Below are positions 17,410-27,081 of a DNA stretch of 64,000 bases, piece by piece. How positions within the stretch are numbered: the first letter of the stretch is position 1; each line of letters starts with the position of its first letter. The notes beneath the pieces were generated by a model. That model was not told the origin of the DNA, searched no databases, and saw only the letters and a list, made by a program, of their open reading frames with translations. The stretch spans positions 124,001-188,000 of the forward strand of contig NZ_CAJTXD010000005.1 of the NCBI RefSeq assembly GCF_910580175.1, in the 5' to 3' direction. Source of the DNA: an uncultured Alistipes sp. (lineage in GTDB: Bacteria; Bacteroidota; Bacteroidia; Bacteroidales; Rikenellaceae). The position numbers and the translations under genes were made by a program.

Positions 17410-18633
17410 TCAACGAAGCCGGCCACACAGCCGATCGTATTCCATCGAAGCCCAGATGAACGGGCCGACGCCCTTGCAATCGTTCTCGATGATCGGCTCG
17501 GAAATGTAATAGTCGAACGAACCGTCGCGCATGTCCTTGCCGCCGAGACCGGCCACGGCGCAACAGTCGATGATGGAGATCGTGCCATCGGAATTCTCGC
17601 GCACGAAACGCTCGACGAAACGCTCGTAGAGGCGCATGGCTTCGGACTGCATCGCAGCGGGAAGATACCCCAGGCGCACGCCCTTCAACATGGCATAGAC
17701 GAACATGATCGATCCGGTAGCTTCGAGGTAGTTGCCCTCGCGGCCAGGCTGGTCGAGCACCTGGTACCACATGCCGGTCTGGGGATCGGCGAACTTGGGA
17801 AGCACCTCATAGATATGGTTGAGAATATCGACCATGGGCTGCGTAGTCTCGTCGACGCCGAGGTATTGCAGCGTCTCGACGAGGCCCATGGCATACCACC
17901 CCATCGCGCGGCCCCAAGCATGGGGCGTCTGTCCGGTAGTCTTGTCGCACCAGAACTGCTCGCGCGCGACGTCGCAGGCATGGCGGTAAAGCCCCGTGGC
18001 GGGATCGTAGGTATGTTTGCCCACCAATACGAACTGGCTGACGATGTCGGATTTCAACTTCCGGAACGACTCGCTGCCGCCCATTTTTTTCACGGCATAC
18101 TCGGCATAGAACGGCTCGGCCATGTAGAGACCGTCGAGCCACATCTGATGGGGATAGACCTGCTTGTGCCAGAAACCGCCGTCATCGTTGCGGGGATGCT
18201 CCTGCAACTGCCGGAAAAGCGTGTCGAGCACTTGGGCATAGCGCGCCTCGCCGGTACGTTCGGCGATGATGAAAAGAGGGCGGCCGGGGCAAACATGATC
18301 AAGGTTGTACTTCTCTTTCTTGTAGGTAATGACCGAAGCGTCGGGCCGCACGATGGTGTCATAGTAGCGCAGGGCATAGTCGTAGAAATCGGAACGCCCG
18401 TAAGCATTGGCGGCATCGATCATGGCCAACAATTCCAGACCGGTAGTATAATTCCATTTTATCTTGCCCTCGGGAATGCCATCGAGCGTCGCGGGCGACG
18501 GATGACGGGCGATTTCGCTCTCGACCATCCGTACGGCCAAAGACTCGTTCCCGTTGAGGAGCGACCGGCGCCCCGAGCAGGCAACGGAGAGCGCCAACAA
18601 TGCGAAGCCTGCGAAGAATAAGGTTCGTTTCAT
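17410..18633 (-). CDS. GH105 unsaturated (rhamno)galacturonyl hydrolase
   Basis: A 407-residue member of the YteR/GH105-GH88 fold that removes the 4,5-unsaturated uronic acid left at the non-reducing end by pectate lyases. Lipobox Cys at residue 19 (ALSVACSG) predicts a periplasmic lipoprotein. The catalytic-Asp segment MWLDGLYMAEPF is intact, as are GGFWHKQVYPHQ, AHAWGRAMGWYAMG-like helix TPHAWGRAMGWYAMGLVETL and the terminal SMEYDRLCGRL. It begins one base after the hybrid sensor gene and so is co-transcribed with its regulator. Its presence ties the locus to a lyase-based pathway. Preference for galacturonan or rhamnogalacturonan ends cannot be decided. Confidence 0.9.
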   Translation of the reverse strand: MKRTLFFAGFALLALSVACSGRRSLLNGNESLAVRMVESEIARHPSPATLDGIPEGKIKWNYTTGLELLAMIDAANAYGRSDFYDYALRYYDTIVRPDASVITYKKEKYNLDHVCPGRPLFIIAERTGEARYAQVLDTLFRQLQEHPRNDDGGFWHKQVYPHQMWLDGLYMAEPFYAEYAVKKMGGSESFRKLKSDIVSQFVLVGKHTYDPATGLYRHACDVAREQFWCDKTTGQTPHAWGRAMGWYAMGLVETLQYLGVDETTQPMVDILNHIYEVLPKFADPQTGMWYQVLDQPGREGNYLEATGSIMFVYAMLKGVRLGYLPAAMQSEAMRLYERFVERFVRENSDGTISIIDCCAVAGLGGKDMRDGSFDYYISEPIIENDCKGVGPFIWASMEYDRLCGRLR

Positions 18634-18634
18634 C

Positions 18635-21600
18635 TTATTTTGGTTCTTGGTTTTGTTTCAGATTATGGGTTCGGAGATATTCGGCGGGCGACATGCTGAA
18701 CTGCTCGCGGAAACAACGGCTGAAGTAACCGGGATCGGAGAAGCCGACCTTATAAGCGACCTCCGAGACGGAGAACTGCCCCGTGCGCAGCAACATCTTG
18801 GCTTTGGTAATACGATACTCCTTCAGAAGCTCGACGGGCGACTTGCCCGTGAGGCTCTTGAGCTTGTTATACATAGTGGTGCGGCCCAGACCGAGATGCG
18901 CAGCCAACTGGTCGATCGTGAGATCGGAATTTTCGATGTTCTTGCTCAACCAAGACATCACATTCTTGATGAACTCCTCGTCGCGGTCGGTTACCACGAC
19001 ATCCTCCACGGTCAACTCGGCGACCTTGTTGCGCGCCGACTGCGACGAGAACTTCTCGAAGAGCTTGCGCCGCTGGGTCAACAGATTGTCGATGCGCGCC
19101 AACAGCAACTCGATGCTGAAAGGCTTGGTAATGTAACCGTCGGCGCCGAACTCCATGGCCTTCAACCGGTCGTCGGGCGAATGCTTGGCCGTGAGCATGA
19201 CGATAGGGATGTGACTCATCGAGAAGTCGTGGCGAATCTTGTCGATCAACTCGATACCATCCATGCGGGGCATCATCAAATCGGTAACCACGATATCGGG
19301 CATCTGGCTGCGGATCTTCTCCAACGCTTCGACGCCGTCGTCGGCCTCGATGACGGCATAGGTGTCTATCAAGCTGTTATAGATGAAGACCCGCAACTCG
19401 GGATTGTCCTCCACGAGGAGAATCTTCTGCGCATCCTTGGGCGGCTGCACATCGGTGCGGCGCTGGCTGTCGACCGACGTGAAGTCGCTGACCATATAAT
19501 CGGCCTTGCCGTCGCGGTCGGAGTCTCCCGAGAAGTCGATCTGCTCCATGCCGAAGTGCGCGTTGCCCGTCTTAAAGCGCACGGTAAAGGCCGAACCCTC
19601 GCCGGGCCGGCTCTCGACCGAAATATCGCCGTGGTGCAGCGTCATGATGTCCCGACAGAGCGAAAGCCCGATGCCGGAACCCTTCATGTGGGAATCGACG
19701 GCCCGCGAAGCCTGCACGAACCGCTCGAAAATGACACTCAACTTGTCGCGCGGAATGCCGATGCCGGTGTCACGCACGGTAAGCGTGACGCACTCCTCGG
19801 CATCGCGCTGGGCGATGATGACCTCGATCTTGCCGCCGGAAGGGGTAAACTTCAAGGCGTTGGACAGCAAGTTGTAGATCACGCTCTCGATCCGCTCGAT
19901 GTCGACCCACACGAGGATCGAACGCCGCGAAACGGTAAACAACAAATCGATATGCCGCTCGGAAGCCATTTCGCGGAAATCGTCGAGCGCATCCTCGACC
20001 ACAGGCACCAAATCGACGCGCGAAATCTTCAACTCCATCTTGTCCTTGACAATCTTGCGGAAGTCGAGCAACTGGTTGATAAGCGTGAGCATGCGCTTGG
20101 CATTGCGGTAAGCCAACGTAAGGCTGCTCCTGCCTCGCGGCGAAAGCTGATCGTGGCGCTGCACGTCCTCGATACCGCCTAAAATCAAGGTAATGGGCGT
20201 TCGCAACTCATGCGAGACATTGGTAAAGAACCGCAACTTCAGATCGGTCAAATCCTGCTCGACCTTGGCATCCCGGCGGATACGCAGGACGGAATCGGCC
20301 ACGCGCCAGGCGGCATAGATGCCCCCGGCCGCCAAAAGCAGATACAACAACTTGGCCCACCAAGTCAGCCACACGGGCGGACGCACGACAATATCGATCG
20401 CGATGCCTTGGTCGGCGGCATCGACATTGCCGGCGAACGCCTTGACGAGCAAGCGGTAATTGCCGACGGGAAGTTTCGAATAGGAAGCGTCGTTGGTATT
20501 GCCTGCGAGGATCCAATCGGAATCGTAACCCTCCAACTTGTACATATAACCGACCGCATGCTGAATGGCATGGTTCAACGAAGCGAACGAAAGTCGGAAA
20601 TTGGAAAAATCATACGGCAACACGATCTTGTCGCTCTCGGTAACGGAGACGGCAAGCGGCGCCCCAGCCCCCGAAACGACGGGCTTGTTGAGTACCTCAA
20701 GCTCGGTAAAACTCAATCGATAGTCGATCTTCGCATCGCGCATCTTCGCCGGATCGAAGCGATAGAGGTTGCGCCCGCCGCCGAAAACGACATGGCCGTC
20801 GGCCGAAGCGGCCGCCGTAGCCTCGCTGAAGATGACGTTGCGCATGTTGTCGTAGAGATTATAATTATGGAAAATCTCCCTCCGGGGGTCGAACCGCGAC
20901 ACGGCATTGTGGGTAGCGACCCACAAATCGCCCGCGGCATCTTCGGTAACAGCCATGCAGATGTTGCCGGGCAGCCCCCGCGAACGGTCATAGCTGACGA
21001 AGCGCGGAACGCCCGCATCATCGTAACCGACGATGAGATTCAACCCACCGCCATAAGTAGCCAGCCAGACGCGTCCCTGCGTATCCTTGTACAAATGGAT
21101 GATGTCGTTGTTGCCTAACGAAGCCGCATCGCCGGGAATCTTCTGCGCAAGCCGGAACTTCATCCTCTTGACGTTCTCCGAAGGATCGAACACCAACAAC
21201 CCGTCGACCGTGGCGGCCAACATCCTGTCCGGCCCGTCGGACAACAACCACCGCACGCGCCATGCCTCGTCGATGGGATAGTTTTTCAGACAATTGCCCG
21301 CATGGACGAAACGTCCCTGCTCGGAGTCTTCCAACAGATTGATGCCGCCACCGTAGGTGGCGACCCAGATGCGCCCCGAAGCATCCTCCTCGACGGAATA
21401 AACCTGGTCGTTGTTCAACGACCAAGCATCCGCATCGGAATGGACGTAACGCCGCTGCCGAAAACCGGAACCGTCGGGAGTCAGGCAGAGCAGTCCTGCC
21501 CCTTTGGTACCGATCCAAATCCGGCCGCGGGAATCCTCCTTGAGAGCATAGATCATTCCGGGCGACGAAGGCAGTTTGAAAACGGGACTCCACGCGGCAT

Positions 21601-23005
21601 CGTAGGCGATCAACTCGCCGTCGCGCGTACCGACCCACATGCGGCCGCAGCGATCTTTCATCAAAGCCCGGATTTCGCCCATCAACTCCGCCGCCCCGCC
21701 GCCCGAATCGGGCAGCGGAAAGACCTCGGCCGGCTGGCGCAAAACCACGGCCCGGCGCAAACCGCGCTCGTAATAAGTCGAAAGCCACAACACGTCGTCG
21801 TGCACGTCGAAGCACACGACGGCGTTGGTCATCTGACAATCGGGACGCTTGGGATCGTTGAAAAACGGCTCGATGCGATCGTTTTCCCTGTCATAGTAAC
21901 CGAAACCGTAATTGTTCATCTTGACCCAAAGGCGCCCGCCGCCCTCGGCGATATGGGTCAACGTATCGATGTTATAGGAAACCGTATAAGGCTCCTGCTC
22001 GAAGTGCTTGTAATCGTGCGTAGCAGGATTGTAACGCGTGATGCCGGTAGCGGGCGTGGTAACCCACACGACGCCATGCGAATCGACATCGAGTTTGCGG
22101 ATGCGCGAAAGCCGGGCGCCCTTGGGCGACAACAGCACGAGCCGGTCGTCGGAGACCCGATACAACTCGCCGGTGCGACCGCCTACGTAGACCCTCCGAT
22201 TAACCTTATCGAGAGCCATGCAGGTCAACTCGGCACGCGCACCGGGCAACTCTGCCACGGAAGCGCCATCGCTGCCGATCCGAACGAACGCCGAACGCGA
22301 GAGCGCGTAAATACCCTCGCTATCGGCATCGAAAGCAGCAACGGGTTCCCGCATACAGAAAATTCGGCGCACGGAATCGGGAGCCGCGGCAGCAACCAAG
22401 TTGATCGACCCGTCCTCGGCGGCGATCCAGGCATTATCCTGCCCGTCGACGAACAATGCGGCGACTTCGCCGCCCAAAGTCTTGGAATCGAAGAGCGCAT
22501 CGGCTTGCACGGGCGCAGCATCGCCCGAACCGGAAAACCGCACGACGCCCACGCCGGAAATCGACACCCAAGTGCCGCCCCGGCTGTCGTGCCGGCAAAA
22601 AAGCGCGCGGTAATGCTTGGAATCGACACCCTCGATCTGTGCGGCCACGTCCTCGAATCGCTCGGTATATCTATTCAACCGGTAGAGGTGCAAATTGTAG
22701 GTAAGAAACCACAGATGCCCGTCGGCATCCTCGCTTACCGAGACGAACCGATGGTGGGTCAAAGGAGAATAATCGGCCGGAACGGTGGAAAAGTTCTTGA
22801 ACGCATACCCATCGAACCGGCTGACGCCATACCAAGTGCAGACCCACACGAATCCGCGCGAATCGGTGTAGATGTCGGCGATACGGTCGTGCGTGAGTCC
22901 GTCGAGGGCGGAATAATACTGAAAAAGGCACTGCGGCGCCCCGGAAGCGACCGCATCGGCCATCCGGCAGCACAACACAAAAAAAATCAATGCCAATCGT
23001 TTCAT
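18635..23005 (-). CDS. Hybrid two-component system (sensor kinase plus response regulator) for pectin
   Basis: About 1456 residues combining sensing and DNA binding. An N-terminal signal segment is followed by a long periplasmic beta-propeller region of Reg_prop-type repeats (about 30-740; IYTDSRGFVWVCTWYGVSRF, DASGRIWVATYGGGINLL), a Y_Y_Y domain (about 770-860) and one membrane helix (LLYLLLAAGGIYAAW). HisKA has its phospho-His at about 932 (NVSHELRTP). The ATPase has DTGIGIP and GSGIGLSL, the receiver has its Asp at about 1242 (VVTDLMMPRMDG), and a C-terminal AraC-type helix-turn-helix ends the protein (VAYKVGFSDPGYFSRCF). The ATG at 23005 is preferred over an upstream TTG. It should bind a pectic oligosaccharide and activate the flanking genes. 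Confidence 0.95.
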   Translation of the reverse strand: MKRLALIFFVLCCRMADAVASGAPQCLFQYYSALDGLTHDRIADIYTDSRGFVWVCTWYGVSRFDGYAFKNFSTVPADYSPLTHHRFVSVSEDADGHLWFLTYNLHLYRLNRYTERFEDVAAQIEGVDSKHYRALFCRHDSRGGTWVSISGVGVVRFSGSGDAAPVQADALFDSKTLGGEVAALFVDGQDNAWIAAEDGSINLVAAAAPDSVRRIFCMREPVAAFDADSEGIYALSRSAFVRIGSDGASVAELPGARAELTCMALDKVNRRVYVGGRTGELYRVSDDRLVLLSPKGARLSRIRKLDVDSHGVVWVTTPATGITRYNPATHDYKHFEQEPYTVSYNIDTLTHIAEGGGRLWVKMNNYGFGYYDRENDRIEPFFNDPKRPDCQMTNAVVCFDVHDDVLWLSTYYERGLRRAVVLRQPAEVFPLPDSGGGAAELMGEIRALMKDRCGRMWVGTRDGELIAYDAAWSPVFKLPSSPGMIYALKEDSRGRIWIGTKGAGLLCLTPDGSGFRQRRYVHSDADAWSLNNDQVYSVEEDASGRIWVATYGGGINLLEDSEQGRFVHAGNCLKNYPIDEAWRVRWLLSDGPDRMLAATVDGLLVFDPSENVKRMKFRLAQKIPGDAASLGNNDIIHLYKDTQGRVWLATYGGGLNLIVGYDDAGVPRFVSYDRSRGLPGNICMAVTEDAAGDLWVATHNAVSRFDPRREIFHNYNLYDNMRNVIFSEATAAASADGHVVFGGGRNLYRFDPAKMRDAKIDYRLSFTELEVLNKPVVSGAGAPLAVSVTESDKIVLPYDFSNFRLSFASLNHAIQHAVGYMYKLEGYDSDWILAGNTNDASYSKLPVGNYRLLVKAFAGNVDAADQGIAIDIVVRPPVWLTWWAKLLYLLLAAGGIYAAWRVADSVLRIRRDAKVEQDLTDLKLRFFTNVSHELRTPITLILGGIEDVQRHDQLSPRGRSSLTLAYRNAKRMLTLINQLLDFRKIVKDKMELKISRVDLVPVVEDALDDFREMASERHIDLLFTVSRRSILVWVDIERIESVIYNLLSNALKFTPSGGKIEVIIAQRDAEECVTLTVRDTGIGIPRDKLSVIFERFVQASRAVDSHMKGSGIGLSLCRDIMTLHHGDISVESRPGEGSAFTVRFKTGNAHFGMEQIDFSGDSDRDGKADYMVSDFTSVDSQRRTDVQPPKDAQKILLVEDNPELRVFIYNSLIDTYAVIEADDGVEALEKIRSQMPDIVVTDLMMPRMDGIELIDKIRHDFSMSHIPIVMLTAKHSPDDRLKAMEFGADGYITKPFSIELLLARIDNLLTQRRKLFEKFSSQSARNKVAELTVEDVVVTDRDEEFIKNVMSWLSKNIENSDLTIDQLAAHLGLGRTTMYNKLKSLTGKSPVELLKEYRITKAKMLLRTGQFSVSEVAYKVGFSDPGYFSRCFREQFSMSPAEYLRTHNLKQNQEPK

Positions 23006-23031
23006 TCGCCTATGCAAAATTCCGTCTCAAA

Positions 23032-23039
23032 CAAAGATA
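23032..23039 (-). promoter_or_regulatory. Candidate promoter -7 box of the hybrid sensor gene
   Basis: TATCTTTG on the minus strand, 26 bases upstream of the ATG at 23005, matches the consensus. No clear TTTG at 19-21 bases upstream. A separate promoter would let the sensor be made at a basal level independent of the esterase gene 43 bases upstream. Confidence 0.45.
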
Positions 23040-23047
23040 GCGAAAAT

Positions 23048-24685
23048 TTATCGGAAATCCGCATTTTTTTCACAAAGGGCGATCGCCCGAGCCGCCTCCT
23101 TTTCGGAAAGGCGCACGGCCCACTTCACGCGCGAAGCCTGTGCGGCTCCGGGGCCGGTCGAACCGCATTCGCCATAACGGGCGGTTCGGTGCGCCTGGGG
23201 TTTGCCCCAATCATGCCACCCTGCGGGGCGGATATGAGCGCCCAACTCGCAGTCGACAAAGAAAGTCTGCGCATGGTCGCGCCACGGGCGCCCCAGGTAA
23301 CACTTCGTGACGCCCTCGTCGGCCGTCAAGCGGCAGCCGACGAAGACCAGACCGCACGGCATGCCCTTGCAAGTAGAAGCCGCCGTGATGTAAGAATCGG
23401 CTTTAGAATGGATTTCGCAACCGGAGAAAAGCGCGGCAGCAGCCCCGAAAATGAAATCGGTCGTGCCCTCGATATAACAATTCTCGAAACGCACCCAAGT
23501 GTTGTCCGGCACGGTATGTCCATCCTGGTTACCTTTTCCGTAGAGGTAGAGGGTGTCCTGATCGCCGAGAAACCGGCAATTCCGGAACACCAGATTGGTG
23601 GCGAGCGTCTGCACGGCGACGGCCTGGCCGACACGTCCTGCGACATTGGCGAAGACGATCCCGTCGACCGCCCAGTTGTCGCCGCCGAAATAAACGGTCG
23701 ACGACCCCGAAGTACCCATCGGCGCACCCGTAACACCGGTTTTGGAGGCATAACCTCCACCGGAAACGGCGGGCATGCCCCGGCCGACGAGCCGCACGTT
23801 GCGCTTGGTATAAGGAATGGCGATCTTCTCATCGTAGAGACCCTCGCAAAGGACGATCGTCGTCGTTTTGCCACAAAAATCGGGAACGGCGGCTATGGCC
23901 TCGCCGAGCGTGAAGAAATCGCCCGAACCGTCCTTGGCCACGACGAAATCGACCGGACAATAGTGCCTTCCCAACTCGGGAACCTGCTCACGAAGCAGAT
24001 CCGCCACCATACGGGCAACGACATGCGCCCCGCGGACATTGAGGTGGGTATCGTCCTTACGGCCTGCGGGGCAAAGCGGCGAAGTACCGGGTGCGACCCA
24101 CATGAAATAATCCCGCGACGCCTCGTCGCCGAGTGCGGCAACCCACTCGCGGGTAAGCGGCTCCATATCCAGAAGCGCGACCTCCTCCTCGGCAGCAATG
24201 CGCCGCACGGCGTCGGGATAGCCGGCATGGGTGTCGGTCAACACGCCGTCGACGAAACAACGCCGCACGATGGGTGTCAACAAAATGGGCGTAGCTCCCT
24301 TCTGCCGGGTCTCACGAACATAACGCCGCAAATTCTCGGCATATTGCGCCGACGAGGAATAACGGGTCGAATCCTTGATCTTCTGATCGTTATGTCCGAA
24401 CTGGATGAAAACGTAATCGCCGCTGCGGAGCTGGTCGAAGACTTTAGCCCAGCGACCCTCGGAACGGAACGAGAGCGTGGAACGCCCGTTGGTGGCGTGG
24501 TTGTCGACCACGACGAGCGAATCGAACAACGGCTGGAACATGTGCCCCCATCCTCGCTCGGGATTCTGTTTATCAAGGTTTTTGGTGGCACAAGTCGAAT
24601 CGCCGATCAGAAACACGCGCACAGGCTGGGCCTCAACGCCGCAAGCCAAACAGAGAAAAACTAAAAAAAAGAATAAACGCCTCAT
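23048..24685 (-). CDS. Bifunctional CE12 acetylesterase - CE8 pectin methylesterase fusion
   Basis: A 545-residue secreted two-domain esterase. Residues about 21-240 are an SGNH/CE12 rhamnogalacturonan-acetylesterase-like domain with GDSTCATK (Ser30), FGHND (about 97-100) and DDTHLN (Asp211/212, His214). From about 246 (FVVAKDGSGDFFTLGEAI) is a CE8 pectinesterase beta-helix with its catalytic set intact: Gln354 (GQAVAVQ), acid/base Asp377 (LGDQDTLY), nucleophile Asp410 (TTDFIFG), and GRPWR at 465-469. The signal peptide is cleavable (ACGVEAQ). Removing both acetyl and methyl groups prepares galacturonan for lyases and GH28. The gene lies between a terminator and the hybrid sensor. Confidence 0.92.
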   Translation of the reverse strand: MRRLFFFLVFLCLACGVEAQPVRVFLIGDSTCATKNLDKQNPERGWGHMFQPLFDSLVVVDNHATNGRSTLSFRSEGRWAKVFDQLRSGDYVFIQFGHNDQKIKDSTRYSSSAQYAENLRRYVRETRQKGATPILLTPIVRRCFVDGVLTDTHAGYPDAVRRIAAEEEVALLDMEPLTREWVAALGDEASRDYFMWVAPGTSPLCPAGRKDDTHLNVRGAHVVARMVADLLREQVPELGRHYCPVDFVVAKDGSGDFFTLGEAIAAVPDFCGKTTTIVLCEGLYDEKIAIPYTKRNVRLVGRGMPAVSGGGYASKTGVTGAPMGTSGSSTVYFGGDNWAVDGIVFANVAGRVGQAVAVQTLATNLVFRNCRFLGDQDTLYLYGKGNQDGHTVPDNTWVRFENCYIEGTTDFIFGAAAALFSGCEIHSKADSYITAASTCKGMPCGLVFVGCRLTADEGVTKCYLGRPWRDHAQTFFVDCELGAHIRPAGWHDWGKPQAHRTARYGECGSTGPGAAQASRVKWAVRLSEKEAARAIALCEKNADFR

Positions 24686-24697
24686 GGATAACTAACT

Positions 24698-24731
24698 AAA
24701 AAAGAGGGTGTCACGCATACCGACACCCTCT
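24698..24731 (-). terminator. Intrinsic terminator after the pectate lyase gene
   Basis: Perfect 10-base stem AGAGGGTGTC (24703-24712) / GACACCCTCT (24722-24731), 9-base loop, followed on the minus strand by six T. It starts 16 bases after the lyase stop and separates it from the CE12-CE8 gene. Confidence 0.88.
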
Positions 24732-24747
24732 GATTCGAATATTCGCA

Positions 24748-27054
24748 CTATTGCAGACTGGTGTAACTGCCATCGGCATTCTGGGCCTCGACAATATCCT
24801 GCACCAGATAATGAGCATAGACCTCGAAATTGGTATAAAGCTGCTGGGGATCGAGCGTCTTCAAAGCTGCATCGGCAGCATTGGCGGGATCGAGACCGAA
24901 CAAAGTCTCGTAATAGTCGGGAATGCCGTCGCCGTCGGTATCCTTGATCCGGTCGATCTCCTCCTGGGTGGCCGTGAGCACAGGATAGCCGCCCTTGTCC
25001 GAGGGAGAATCGATGATGCCATACCAGCTCTTGTTGCCTCCGGCATTCTCGCCCGACGTGCCGGTGCCGTTCTTCACGTCGGCCAAAACGCGACGGTCGG
25101 CCGCATCCTGACGAAGCGAAGCACCGCAATACTGCACCATCCGGTCGAAAGCCCCCTGGGCCGAGTGGGTCGTAACACTGCAAGGCGTGCCGTCGGCCAA
25201 AACGGGATAGTTCTTTTCGGCCCACGTCCAAACCGCTACGAAATTAGGCGCCAGGCTCCCCTTGGTCGTACCCCAAGCCATGCCCTGCGTGTTGTCGGCC
25301 GTGATGCGCGGGCCGATCTGCTTGTCGCTATCCGACGAAGCGACCGAAGTGTCGAGCACATTGCTGTTGTTACCCAAATAGATATTCGGATTGCCCTCGA
25401 CCCACTTGCCTTTCTCGGCGAGTTTATTGCCGTCGTAATAAGTATCGGCCACGAAGAACTCCTTGCGTTTTTTGATCACATTGGCGCCGCCCGTAGAAGT
25501 CGGGCCGCAACCCAGATACGATGCAGGCCCCCATTTGTAGTAGTTGCCCACGAAATTCATCGTGATGCCCACACCGCCGTAAGCACCGAAGTTGCAGAAG
25601 TTGTAAACCACATTGTTGCGGAAATCCAACATGCGATCCGCAGTCTTGATCCCATTGGCCGTAGCATTGGCGTCGGGATCGACCGAATCGCTGTAACGCT
25701 CGGGGCCTTCCAGACGCGGGTTGCGCGAGTCGTGGTGGGCCAGAATATTGTGGTGGAACGAAGCCGGAGCACCGCCCCAGATACCGCCGTAACCATGCGA
25801 ACCCTTACCGTGGTTGCCGTTGCGCAACGATTCATACATCAGGCACCACTGCATGGTCATATTCTTCATGACATAGAACGACGCGCACTCGTCGGAACTC
25901 CACGACATGGAGCAATGGTCGAGAATGATATTCTTCCACCCGCGCGAACCGATGGCGTCCAGACCGTCGGCCGCTGCGCCGTCATCTTTGGGGTTGGCTT
26001 TCTGGTTGTCGCCCGGACGGAAACGCATATAACGGACAATCACGTTATTCGCCGAAATGGACAACTGCTTGTTGCACAAGCAGACACCCTCCCCCGGAGC
26101 GGTCTGGCCCAGGATGGTAATGTTGCCCGTGTTGATCTTGAGATCGGAATTGAGGATGATGTCGCCGGCCACGTCGAACACGACGATGCGCGGCTCCTTG
26201 CACTTCTGCACGATCCAACGGATCGATCCCTGGTTGTTCTCGTCGTCCTCAAGCGTAGTGACGTGATAAACCTTACCGCCGCGGCCGCCCGTAGTATACA
26301 TGCCAGCACCCTCGGCACCGGGGAAAGCACGGATTACTCCGTCCTGCTCGGAGGCGGGGAACTTGAACGCAACCGGAGCACCGGGATCGGGCGTCTCGGT
26401 TTCCGAAGCGGTCTTGACCGTCAACTCCTCGGAAAACTCCGAATCGGCGTAGAGTTCCGAATCGCCTGCCAACGCCTGCACAGCGAACCGATATTCGGTG
26501 GCGGCCTCCAACTCTCCGATCTCGACCGAAAGTTCGGTCGTCTCGTCGCTCTTGACAACGGTTTGATCAACGACCTTGGTCAAGCGGTAAGCGTATTTCG
26601 CAGCACCGGCGACCTTGGCCCACTCCAAGGTAACCGAAGAAACCGCAGCTGCCGTCTGCTGAGGAACGGGCACGTCGAGACCGGCCTTTTCGCTCTGACC
26701 GGGCGCCAAAGTTTCGGTCGAGAGATAAGCCGAATACTCCGAAGCGATGCCGCTGGCACCGCAAGCCTGCACGCGGAAACGGTAGGAAGTCGACGCAACA
26801 AGCCCCGATACGGTAACCTGGGGTTCGGCGACCGTATTGGTAAAGAGCGTGCGGCCGTCGCCCGTAGTGAACTGATAATGATAATCCTTAGCGCCTTCCA
26901 CGACGTTCCAGACGAACGACAGCGCACTATCATTGCGCGCCATGCACTTCACATCGGTCGGAACGGCCAGCGCAGCATCGATATCGTCGTCGGAACACCC
27001 GGCCACGTCTGTTGCGCAAACCAGCGCAAAAGCAAAAAACAAGATTTTTTTCAT
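24748..27054 (-). CDS. FN3-containing pectate lyase (PL1-type) lipoprotein
   Basis: About 768 residues. Lipobox Cys20 (TDVAGCSDDD) is followed by two FN3-like modules (about 30-215). A PL1-like beta-helix comes next: FPGAEGAGMYTTGGRGGKVY begins the lyase at about 245, with IRWIVQKCKEPRIVVFDVAG, ILGQTAPGEGVC, IILDHCSMSWSSDE and HHDSRNPRLEGPERYSDS carrying the usual Ca-binding and catalytic region. The C-terminal segment DTDGDGIPDYYE (about 720) is an Asp-rich Ca-binding repeat. It would cleave de-esterified galacturonan by beta-elimination at the cell surface. It starts 27 bases after the GH28 stop, so is co-transcribed with it. Confidence 0.88.
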   Translation of the reverse strand: MKKILFFAFALVCATDVAGCSDDDIDAALAVPTDVKCMARNDSALSFVWNVVEGAKDYHYQFTTGDGRTLFTNTVAEPQVTVSGLVASTSYRFRVQACGASGIASEYSAYLSTETLAPGQSEKAGLDVPVPQQTAAAVSSVTLEWAKVAGAAKYAYRLTKVVDQTVVKSDETTELSVEIGELEAATEYRFAVQALAGDSELYADSEFSEELTVKTASETETPDPGAPVAFKFPASEQDGVIRAFPGAEGAGMYTTGGRGGKVYHVTTLEDDENNQGSIRWIVQKCKEPRIVVFDVAGDIILNSDLKINTGNITILGQTAPGEGVCLCNKQLSISANNVIVRYMRFRPGDNQKANPKDDGAAADGLDAIGSRGWKNIILDHCSMSWSSDECASFYVMKNMTMQWCLMYESLRNGNHGKGSHGYGGIWGGAPASFHHNILAHHDSRNPRLEGPERYSDSVDPDANATANGIKTADRMLDFRNNVVYNFCNFGAYGGVGITMNFVGNYYKWGPASYLGCGPTSTGGANVIKKRKEFFVADTYYDGNKLAEKGKWVEGNPNIYLGNNSNVLDTSVASSDSDKQIGPRITADNTQGMAWGTTKGSLAPNFVAVWTWAEKNYPVLADGTPCSVTTHSAQGAFDRMVQYCGASLRQDAADRRVLADVKNGTGTSGENAGGNKSWYGIIDSPSDKGGYPVLTATQEEIDRIKDTDGDGIPDYYETLFGLDPANAADAALKTLDPQQLYTNFEVYAHYLVQDIVEAQNADGSYTSLQ

Positions 27055-27081
27055 GGACATTCAGGTATTGGTTTTTAGGTT

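Noticed and set aside
21302..24664. Open frame of 1120 codons antisense to the hybrid sensor and the CE12-CE8 gene
   Set aside because: It crosses two real genes and their promoter; translation lacks any recognisable motif.
24660..24680. A8/T8 run near the start of the CE12-CE8 gene (and a similar one in the hybrid sensor) as phase-variation tracts
   Set aside because: These follow from consecutive Phe codons in signal peptides and are shorter A/T runs, which are common; evidence is much weaker than for the two G9 runs.
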